Below, in pieces: positions 1 to 5,068 of a DNA stretch of 5,068 nt. The position numbers were made by a program, and so were the translations under genes. The stretch lies in assembly GCA_903944555.1 (NCBI GenBank), contig CAJASG010000376.1:1-5068 (forward strand), read 5' to 3'. Under the pieces are notes generated by a model. That model did not search any database, was not told the DNA's origin, and worked only from the letters and a program-made list of their open reading frames with translations. This stretch comes from an uncultured beta proteobacterium (lineage in GTDB: Bacteria; Pseudomonadota; Gammaproteobacteria; Burkholderiales; Burkholderiaceae_C). Within the stretch, counting starts at the first letter, position 1; each line of letters begins with the position of its first letter.

Positions 1-2262
1 GCTGGCTTGTATTTCGCGATTTTGATGAAAAAGGCGAATCCGTCACACGACATTACCGTGATTGACCGCAACGCCGCCGACAACACCTTTGGTTGGGGCA
101 TTGTTTTCTCCGACAAGACCATGGACGGTTTTCGCGATGCCGATGAGCAGGTTGTCAACGAGATCGAAGCCAATTTTCACCATTGGGATGACATTGATGT
201 GCATTTCAAGGGTCGCAAGATCACTTCCGGCGGTCATGGCTTTTGCGGCATCGCCCGTCTGAAGCTCCTCCAGATCTTCCAAAAACGCGCCGCTGAACTC
301 GGTGTCAAGATGCTGTGGGAGCAGGAGATTACTGATCCCGATATCTATGCCAAGGAATACGACCTGGTGGTCGGGGCAGATGGCGTTTTTTCCACCACAC
401 GCGCCAAACACGAAGCCCACTTCAATCCGCGCATTGACCTGCGCACCAACCGCTTCATTTGGCTGGGTACCAAAAAGAAGCTCGATGCTTTTACCTTCGC
501 CTTCAAGGAAACAGAGTTCGGCAGGTTCAATCTGCATGCCTACCGTTTCAACGAAGAGATGTCCACCTTCATTGTGGAAACGCCCGAGACCACCTGGCTC
601 AAGGCGGGCATCGACAAGTTTGAAGCCGATGAGTCCATTGCCTTTTGCGAGAACCTGTTTGCTGACCTGCTCGACGGCCACAAGCTGATCTCCAACGCCC
701 GCCATCTGCGTGGCTCGGCCATGTGGATCAAATTCAATCGGGTGCTGTGCGAGCGCTGGCACAAGGACAATATTGTGTTGATTGGGGACGCCGCACACAC
801 GGCCCACTTTGCCATTGGCTCTGGCACCAAGCTGGCCATGGAAGACGCTATCTCGTTGGCTAAAGTGCTCAACAGCATTGAAGGCACAGTGCCCGAGCGC
901 TTGGCGCGCTACCAAGCCGAGCGCGAAATCGAAGCGCTTAAATTGCAAAGTGCTGCGCGCAACCGTATGACCTGGTTTGAGGACGTTGAGCGCTATATCC
1001 ACATGGAGCCAGAGCAACTCGCTTTCTCGCTGTTGACCTCCAGCCAGCGCGTCGGTCACGCCAACCAGAAGCTGCGCGACCCCAAATACGTCGAAAGCGT
1101 AGATACGTGGTTCGCCCAGAAATGCGGCCTGCCGGCCAAGCCGATCCCGCCCATGTTTACCCCTTTCACACTGCGTGGCATGACGCTGGTCAACCGCGTC
1201 GTGGTATCGCCCATGTGCACCTATTCAGCGACCGACGGTTTGCCGGATGACTTTCACTTCCAGCATTACACAGCGCGTGGCCTGGGTGGCGCAGCGCTCG
1301 TCATGACAGAGATGACCTGCATATCGGCCGACGCACGGATCTCGCCCGGTTGCGCAGGCATCTGGAACGATGTGCAGGCCAATGCCTGGAAGCGCATCGT
1401 CAGCTTCGTGCATGCCAACAGCAAGGCCAAGATGGCGATGCAAATTGGACACGCGGGCCGCAAGGGCTCGACCAAGCTGGCGTGGGACGGTATTGACCAG
1501 CCACTGTCCGAAGGCAACTGGCCTTTGATCGCCCCATCCGCGCTACCCTATGTTGCAGGTGCATCGCAAGTGCCGCGCGAGATGACGCGTTTGGATATGG
1601 ACCGGGTCAAGGCCGATTTTGTTGCCGCGACCTTGCGTGCCGAAAGCGCTGGTTTTGACATGATCGAGTTCCATGCAGCGCACGGTTACCTGCTGTCTTC
1701 ATTCATCTCCCCGCTTACCAACCAGCGCAGCGATGCCTACGGTGGCAGCCTGGAAAACCGTTGCCGCTATCCACTGGAAGTGTTCAACGCCATGCGCGCC
1801 GTCTGGCCAGCGGACAAACCCATGTCGGTGCGCATATCAGCACATGACTGGGTGCCGGGCGGAACGACTCCGGACGACGCTGCCGAAATTTCCCGTCTGT
1901 TCAAGGCGGCGGGTGCGGACATCATCCATGTGTCCTCCGGTCAGGTGAGTAAAGACGAGAAGCCGGTGTACGGGCGTATGTTTCAGGTTCCATTTTCCGA
2001 CAAGATTCGCAACGAACTACAGGTGCCAACCATCACCGTCGGGAACATCTTTGAGGCTGACCACGTCAACACCATCATTGCAGCCGGACGTGCCGATTTG
2101 TGCGCGCTGGCGCGCCCGCATCTGGCAGACCCGGCCTGGACGCTGCATGCAGCGGCCGAGCAGGGCTATACCGATATCGCGTGGCCCAAGCAGTACATCG
2201 GCGGCAAGGTCCAGCTTGAGCGCAACCTGGAACGTGCCGGACAACTGGCGCTGAACGCATGA
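1..2262 (+). CDS. Fused FAD monooxygenase / Old Yellow Enzyme reductase, 2-aminobenzoyl-CoA monooxygenase/reductase type (5' partial)
   Basis: The frame is already open at base 1 (A-G-L-Y-F-A), and these residues match the end of the usual N-terminal GGGPAGLYFA FAD-binding motif. About ten residues plus the start codon therefore lie upstream; the TTG at 7 is not a start. 753 residues are visible. Counting base 1 as codon 1, residues 1 to about 370 form a PHBH-class flavin monooxygenase with the DG motif GADG at 125-128 and the FAD-binding GDAAH at 263-267 (G262-D263-A-A-H266). After a short proline-containing linker, residues from about 384 form an OYE/NADH:flavin oxidoreductase TIM barrel of the YqjM class: SPMCTYS at 403-409 with the flavin-tuning Cys406, GHAGRKGS, and the substrate-binding pair HAAH at 558-561. 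In the known family the enzyme hydroxylates C5 of 2-aminobenzoyl-CoA and reduces the ring, giving a non-aromatic oxo-cyclohexene-CoA. The other possible substrate is salicylyl-CoA. It is probably cytoplasmic. The architecture is certain; the exact substrate is inferred. Confidence 0.9.
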   Translation, partial: AGLYFAILMKKANPSHDITVIDRNAADNTFGWGIVFSDKTMDGFRDADEQVVNEIEANFHHWDDIDVHFKGRKITSGGHGFCGIARLKLLQIFQKRAAELGVKMLWEQEITDPDIYAKEYDLVVGADGVFSTTRAKHEAHFNPRIDLRTNRFIWLGTKKKLDAFTFAFKETEFGRFNLHAYRFNEEMSTFIVETPETTWLKAGIDKFEADESIAFCENLFADLLDGHKLISNARHLRGSAMWIKFNRVLCERWHKDNIVLIGDAAHTAHFAIGSGTKLAMEDAISLAKVLNSIEGTVPERLARYQAEREIEALKLQSAARNRMTWFEDVERYIHMEPEQLAFSLLTSSQRVGHANQKLRDPKYVESVDTWFAQKCGLPAKPIPPMFTPFTLRGMTLVNRVVVSPMCTYSATDGLPDDFHFQHYTARGLGGAALVMTEMTCISADARISPGCAGIWNDVQANAWKRIVSFVHANSKAKMAMQIGHAGRKGSTKLAWDGIDQPLSEGNWPLIAPSALPYVAGASQVPREMTRLDMDRVKADFVAATLRAESAGFDMIEFHAAHGYLLSSFISPLTNQRSDAYGGSLENRCRYPLEVFNAMRAVWPADKPMSVRISAHDWVPGGTTPDDAAEISRLFKAAGADIIHVSSGQVSKDEKPVYGRMFQVPFSDKIRNELQVPTITVGNIFEADHVNTIIAAGRADLCALARPHLADPAWTLHAAAEQGYTDIAWPKQYIGGKVQLERNLERAGQLALNA

Positions 2263-3032
2263 TGCGTACCGGTCCTCACGCCGTTGTAACTGGTGGCGGC
2301 CGTGGCATCGGTGCTGCCGTCGCCACCCGATTCGTGGCCGCCGGCTATCGTGTCACCATCACAGGGCGCGATGCCAGCCTGCTTGCCGGGTTCGCTGCCT
2401 CACTGGGTGGCGAGGGTGTTTGCAATCCGGTCGCGATGGATGTCAGCGACCGCGCGTCGGTGGACCAAGGCATGGACAAGGCACGCGCCACGTTCGGCCC
2501 CATCGCGGTTCTTGTGAATAACGCCGGTCAGGCGCAAAGCGCCCCGTTCTTGAAAACCGATACGGCCATGTTCGAGCGCATGATTGGCGTCAACCTGATG
2601 GGGGTTTTCCACTGCACGCAGGCAGTGCTTCCCGACATGCTTGCAGCCCAATCCGGGCGTGTCATCAACGTTGCCAGTACCGCCGCTTTGGTGGGCTATG
2701 CGTATGTGTCGGCCTATACCGCCGCCAAGCATGGTGTTCTTGGTCTGACCCGCGCACTGGCGCTGGAGTTGGCGACGAAGGGGATCACCGTCAATGCCGT
2801 CTGTCCGGGCTATACCGAAACCGACATCGTCAAAGATGCTGTCGCCAACATCATGACAAAAACCGGTCGCACCGAACTGGAGGCGCGCGCCGAGTTAGCC
2901 AAGGGCAACCCGATGAAACGACTGGTTCAACCCGATGAAGTGGCCGACACGGTGGCCTGGCTCGCAGGACTCGGTGCGGCCAGCATCACCGGCCAAGCTA
3001 TTGCCGTGTGTGGTGGCGAGGTCATGTCCTAG
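2259..3032 (+). CDS. SDR-family NAD(P)-dependent oxidoreductase (probable 3-hydroxyacyl-CoA dehydrogenase role)
   Basis: This is a 257-residue classical short-chain dehydrogenase of normal length with the full catalytic set: cofactor-binding TGGGRGIG at 11-18, NNAG at 87-90, and Asn112, Ser140, Tyr153 and Lys157 (YTAAK). A PG motif (P183-G184) follows the active site. Arg37, just after the second beta strand, hints at NADP(H) preference, but this is weak evidence. The start ATG overlaps the stop of the upstream flavoenzyme (ATGA, 2259-2262), so translation is probably coupled; a second in-frame ATG at 2262 is an equally possible start. No strong Shine-Dalgarno sequence is seen upstream. From context it probably oxidises or reduces a hydroxy/oxo group on the dearomatised CoA thioester, standing in for a beta-oxidation hydroxyacyl-CoA dehydrogenase. 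The family is secure; the substrate is inferred. Confidence 0.9.
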   Translation: MMRTGPHAVVTGGGRGIGAAVATRFVAAGYRVTITGRDASLLAGFAASLGGEGVCNPVAMDVSDRASVDQGMDKARATFGPIAVLVNNAGQAQSAPFLKTDTAMFERMIGVNLMGVFHCTQAVLPDMLAAQSGRVINVASTAALVGYAYVSAYTAAKHGVLGLTRALALELATKGITVNAVCPGYTETDIVKDAVANIMTKTGRTELEARAELAKGNPMKRLVQPDEVADTVAWLAGLGAASITGQAIAVCGGEVMS

Positions 3033-3040
3033 GATGACAT
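3024..3040. promoter_or_regulatory. Short dyad at the SDR stop codon, possible operator
   Basis: ATGTC at 3024-3028 and GACAT at 3036-3040 form a perfect 5-bp inverted repeat with a 7-bp centre that includes the SDR stop codon. An 8-bp palindrome (ATCATGAT, 3039-3046) abuts it. It sits 60-75 bp upstream of the MarR gene, a plausible place for an autoregulatory operator. The dyad is short enough to arise by chance, and no experimental operator is known to me for this regulator. Confidence 0.2.
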
Positions 3041-3041
3041 C

Positions 3042-3097
3042 ATGATTACTATATTTTTGATAGCTACTTGCGCATATCTAAAGCGGGCTAGAGGCAT
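3042..3097. repeat. Intergenic repeat-like element, Comamonadaceae dispersed-repeat type
   Basis: The AT-rich gap between the SDR and MarR genes contains a run of short blocks: ACTATATTTTTGATAGCTAC (3049-3068), CTTGCGCATAT, then AAGCGGGCTAGAGGC (3081-3095). This resembles a short repeat that I recall as common in intergenic regions of Rhodoferax, Polaromonas and Acidovorax genomes, with a core like TTTGATAGCTGCTTGCGC followed by GCTAGAGGC. The ends TAGC (3061-3064) and GCTA (3087-3090) are inverted, giving an imperfect dyad. Only one copy is in the window, so its repeat status rests on memory and not on the sequence. The boundaries are approximate. It supplies the ribosome-binding site of the downstream gene. 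Confidence 0.5.
3090..3094 (+). promoter_or_regulatory. Ribosome binding site of the MarR gene
   Basis: AGAGG lies five bases before the ATG at 3100, supporting that start. It falls within the conserved-looking GCTAGAGGC end of the repeat-like element, so the element appears to have been recruited as the 5' leader. Confidence 0.55.
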
Positions 3098-3099
3098 AA

Positions 3100-3657
3100 A
3101 TGGCTAAATTTTCTATACCCCAACAGGATGCCAGCGTCGACGCACTCCATGCCGCCGATGGCCTGGGTTTTGAAGCCCGCAGCGTGGTCGGCGACCATGC
3201 TGCGCTCAAACTCTGGTTGCGCATGCTGGCATGTACCACCCAGATGGAGAGCGAAATTCGCCGCCGCCTGCGCGTGCGTTTTGACACCAGTCTGCCGCGC
3301 TTCGACTACCTGTCCCAGTTGTACCGTGAGACGGATGGGATGCGCATGAAAGACCTCTCCAGCCACCTGATGGTGACCGGAGCCAACGTCACCGCAATCA
3401 CGGACGAGTTGGAGCGAGACGGCCTGGTCACGCGTTCCAGCAGCCCGACCGACCGGCGCTCCTGGATACTGAATATGACACCCAAAGGTCGGGAGCAGTT
3501 CGAAACCATGGCCAAGGAACATGAGCAATGGGTGCTCGAACTGTTTGCTTGTCTTGATGCCAGAACATTGGCGCAAATGTACCAACAACTCGGCGGTCTG
3601 CGCGTGCACATACTGAACTCGCAGGCCGACGCCGTGCCGTCATCTTCCACCCCTTGA
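3100..3657 (+). CDS. MarR-family winged helix-turn-helix transcriptional regulator
   Basis: This 185-residue protein is slightly longer than a typical MarR protein because of an N-terminal extension of about 30 residues before the dimerisation helices (about 33-60). The winged helix-turn-helix follows: [20 protein letters not shown] at 81-100, the recognition helix (about 93-107), then [14 protein letters not shown], in which Asp118-Arg119-Arg120 is the wing signature of the family. C-terminal helices complete the dimer interface. The gene lies within a catabolic operon between the SDR and crotonase genes, on the same strand. MarR proteins next to aromatic-CoA catabolism genes commonly act as repressors released by a pathway CoA thioester; that role here is inference. 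The ATG at 3100 has a good Shine-Dalgarno sequence. The preceding 67-bp gap is the most likely site of an internal promoter, though no convincing -35/-10 pair is visible. Confidence 0.88.
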   Translation: MAKFSIPQQDASVDALHAADGLGFEARSVVGDHAALKLWLRMLACTTQMESEIRRRLRVRFDTSLPRFDYLSQLYRETDGMRMKDLSSHLMVTGANVTAITDELERDGLVTRSSSPTDRRSWILNMTPKGREQFETMAKEHEQWVLELFACLDARTLAQMYQQLGGLRVHILNSQADAVPSSSTP

Positions 3658-3661
3658 AACC

Positions 3662-3665
3662 AGGA
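3662..3665 (+). promoter_or_regulatory. Ribosome binding site that decides the crotonase start
   Basis: AGGA lies nine bases upstream of the ATG at 3675. This favours 3675 over the in-frame TTG at 3654, which would overlap the MarR stop codon and would have no Shine-Dalgarno sequence. Confidence 0.6.
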
Positions 3666-3674
3666 TTGAACGCA

Positions 3675-4538
3675 ATGAACTCTCACCTGTCCAGCTCCAT
3701 CGACCCTACGTTGCTGTCTGCCAACCGCAAGTTGCTGGCCGCCTACCAGGCCACGCATTTCCAGTGGGACTGCGCGGGCGGTGTTGCCACCATCACACTC
3801 AACCGCCCGGAGCGCAAGAACCCGCTGACCTTCGCGTCTTACGCCGAGTTGCGCGACCTGTTTGGCCAGTTGAAATATGCCAGCGATGTCAAAGTCGTGG
3901 TGGTGACCGGTGCGGGCGGTAACTTTTGCTCGGGCGGTGATGTGCATGAAATCATTGGCCCGCTGGTGCAGTTGGCGGCCCCTGAATTGCTGATGTTCGC
4001 CCGCATGACGGGTGATCTGGTCAAAACCATGCGTGCCTGTCCGCAGCCCATCATTGCCGCCATCGATGGTATTTGCGCTGGCGCTGGAGCCATTACGGCC
4101 ATGGCGTCCGACTTGCGCATCGGCACTGTGCGCAGCAAGACCGCGTTCCTGTTCAATCGCGTGGGTCTGGCTGGCTGCGACATGGGCGCTTGCGCCATAT
4201 TGCCGCGCATCATCGGTCAGGGCCGCGCCAGTGACTGGCTGTACAGCGGCCGCTCGGTGGGCGGCGAGGAGGCCGAGCGGGCTGGATTCCTCAACCGCCT
4301 GAGCCCGCCGGAAACCTTGCTGGCTGACGCGCAGGCCTGGGCCAGCGACATTGCCGCCGGTCCAACATTCGCCAATGGCATTACCAAAACCATGTTGCAC
4401 CAGGAGTGGAATATGTCTATCGACCAAGCCATTGAAGCCGAAGCACAGGCGCAGGCACTGTGCATGCTGACGGAAGACTTCCGCCGCGCCTACCACGCCT
4501 TCGTCGCCAAACAAAAGCCCGTCTTTCAGGGCAACTAA
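3675..4538 (+). CDS. Crotonase-superfamily (enoyl-CoA hydratase/isomerase-like) protein with atypical catalytic residues
   Basis: The protein has 287 residues, somewhat longer than the usual 255-265 because of an N-terminal extension of about 30 residues before the first beta strand. The crotonase fold is clear: [16 protein letters not shown] at 37-52, the first oxyanion-hole region NFCSGGDV at 83-90, and the second, [16 protein letters not shown], at 131-146. By eye alignment to rat enoyl-CoA hydratase, both catalytic glutamates are missing: the Glu144 position is Ile140 and the Glu164 position is Arg162. Asp169 in GLAGCDMGA (164-172) instead aligns with the Asp used by 4-chlorobenzoyl-CoA dehalogenase and by MenB-like enzymes. 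Simple water addition to an enoyl-CoA is therefore not assured; hydrolysis or ring opening of an alicyclic CoA thioester is an alternative. The gene starts 17 bp after the MarR stop and its own stop overlaps the next Shine-Dalgarno sequence, so it is operonic. The superfamily is certain; the reaction is unknown. Confidence 0.9.
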   Translation: MNSHLSSSIDPTLLSANRKLLAAYQATHFQWDCAGGVATITLNRPERKNPLTFASYAELRDLFGQLKYASDVKVVVVTGAGGNFCSGGDVHEIIGPLVQLAAPELLMFARMTGDLVKTMRACPQPIIAAIDGICAGAGAITAMASDLRIGTVRSKTAFLFNRVGLAGCDMGACAILPRIIGQGRASDWLYSGRSVGGEEAERAGFLNRLSPPETLLADAQAWASDIAAGPTFANGITKTMLHQEWNMSIDQAIEAEAQAQALCMLTEDFRRAYHAFVAKQKPVFQGN

Positions 4539-4543
4539 GGAAG
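4537..4543 (+). promoter_or_regulatory. Ribosome binding site of the acyl-CoA dehydrogenase gene
   Basis: AAGGAAG overlaps the crotonase TAA stop (4536-4538) and ends seven bases before the ATG at 4551. It supports that start and suggests close translational linkage of the two genes. Confidence 0.65.
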
Positions 4544-4550
4544 CCGCACC

Positions 4551-5068
4551 ATGAGTGATACCAATTACCTGAACTGGCCCTTTTTTGAGCCGCACCACGC
4601 AGAGCTGGCCAAATCTCTGGACGCCTGGTGTGTTGAGAACATCGCGCATGCGCACGGCCCCGACGTAGATGCCGAGTGCATCGCGTTGGTACGCCAGTTG
4701 GGCGCAGGCGGCTGGTTGCGCCACGCGGTGGGCGGCACGGAATTCGGTGGTGTGCGCGAAAGCATGGACACCCGCAGCATTTGCCTGATCCGCGAAACAC
4801 TGGCCCGCCACAGCGGTCTGGCAGACTTTGCATTTGCCATGCAGGGGCTGGGCTCAGGGGCGATCAGCCTGGCAGGTACCGCGCAGCAAAAGCAGGCCTA
4901 TTTGCCGCGCGTCGCTGCAGGCCAGGCCATTGCCGCTTTTGCCTTGAGTGAGCCCGATGCCGGCTCGGACGTGGCGGCCATGCAGTGCAGTGCGCGCATT
5001 GAGGGTGACAGCGTGGTGCTCAACGGCACCAAGACCTGGATTTCCAACGGCGGCATTGCCGACTTTTA
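4551..5068 (+). CDS. Acyl-CoA dehydrogenase family protein (3' partial)
   Basis: The frame runs from ATG 4551 off the window end: 172 complete codons, against about 380 in a full member, so roughly the first 45% is seen. The N-terminal helical domain covers about residues 1-120, including the [20 protein letters not shown] segment (82-101). The middle beta domain then begins with the PROSITE-type acyl-CoA dehydrogenase signature [13 protein letters not shown] (131-143), followed by [11 protein letters not shown] (158-168), which contacts FAD. The catalytic glutamate lies in the missing C-terminal half, so activity cannot be confirmed. The family oxidises acyl-CoA to enoyl-CoA using FAD and passes electrons to ETF. 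Placed 12 bp after the crotonase gene in this cluster, it probably dehydrogenates the alicyclic or ring-opened CoA intermediate; that is inferred. Confidence 0.92.
   Translation, partial: MSDTNYLNWPFFEPHHAELAKSLDAWCVENIAHAHGPDVDAECIALVRQLGAGGWLRHAVGGTEFGGVRESMDTRSICLIRETLARHSGLADFAFAMQGLGSGAISLAGTAQQKQAYLPRVAAGQAIAAFALSEPDAGSDVAAMQCSARIEGDSVVLNGTKTWISNGGIADF

Noticed and set aside
7..9. TTG as the start of the first gene
   Set aside because: Codons 1-2 (Ala-Gly) continue the FAD-binding GGGPAG motif in frame, so the gene starts upstream of the window and TTG encodes an internal leucine.
43..1059. Long minus-strand open frame (338 codons) opposite the monooxygenase domain
   Set aside because: It lies entirely antisense to a strongly recognisable domain, shows no family motif, and is explained by the codon composition of the real gene.
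3033..3099. Sigma70-type promoter or rho-independent terminator in the SDR-MarR gap
   Set aside because: TTGATA (3057-3062) resembles a -35 box but no -10 box lies 16-18 bp downstream; TATCTA at 3075 is only 12 bp away. No GC-rich hairpin followed by a T run is present.
3654..3656. TTG start for the crotonase, overlapping the MarR stop
   Set aside because: There is no Shine-Dalgarno sequence before it, whereas ATG 3675 has AGGA at good spacing.
3306..4811. Very long minus-strand open frame (501 codons) spanning the MarR, crotonase and acyl-CoA dehydrogenase genes
   Set aside because: It crosses three well-supported plus-strand genes and the gaps between them, has low-complexity Ala/Gly/Arg/His-rich translation with no domain, and is a typical shadow frame in GC-rich DNA.
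1..5068. Mobile element, CRISPR array, tRNA or other RNA gene, or defence system
   Set aside because: No transposase, terminal inverted repeats, regularly spaced repeats or tRNA-like cloverleaf was seen, and nearly all of the window is accounted for by five metabolic and regulatory genes.

Overview
This window is a same-strand block of five catabolic genes from a Gram-negative bacterium, most likely a betaproteobacterium of the Comamonadaceae (Rhodoferax, Polaromonas or Acidovorax type). Three things point there: coding DNA that looks moderately GC-rich by eye, gene products resembling those of betaproteobacterial aromatic-CoA clusters, and a short intergenic element (about 3042-3097) that resembles a dispersed repeat I recall from Comamonadaceae genomes. 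The lineage is an inference; there is no rRNA or other marker gene here.

Layout: (1) positions 1-2262 hold a large fused flavoenzyme, cut at its 5' end by the window edge. It has an N-terminal aromatic-ring FAD monooxygenase domain and a C-terminal Old Yellow Enzyme (OYE) domain, the architecture of 2-aminobenzoyl-CoA monooxygenase/reductase, which databases often call 'bifunctional salicylyl-CoA 5-hydroxylase/oxidoreductase'. (2) 2259-3032 is a short-chain dehydrogenase/reductase, coupled to the first gene by an ATGA overlap. (3) A 67-bp AT-rich gap holds the repeat-like element. (4) 3100-3657 encodes a MarR-family regulator. (5) 3675-4538 encodes a crotonase-superfamily protein with atypical active-site residues. 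(6) 4551 to the window end is the first 172 codons of an acyl-CoA dehydrogenase. The last three genes are separated by 17 and 12 bp, each with a clear Shine-Dalgarno sequence.

How they fit together: this looks like part of a hybrid aerobic pathway in which an aromatic acid (anthranilate, or possibly salicylate or a related acid) is first made into a CoA thioester by a ligase that is not in the window. The fused flavoenzyme then hydroxylates and reduces the ring so that it is no longer aromatic, and beta-oxidation-like enzymes (SDR, crotonase, acyl-CoA dehydrogenase) process and open the alicyclic ring. The MarR protein probably controls the cluster in response to a CoA-thioester intermediate. 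The chemistry of the ring-opening steps is, to my knowledge, not fully settled, so the atypical crotonase is the most interesting single protein. I see no CRISPR array, RNA gene, insertion sequence or defence system.
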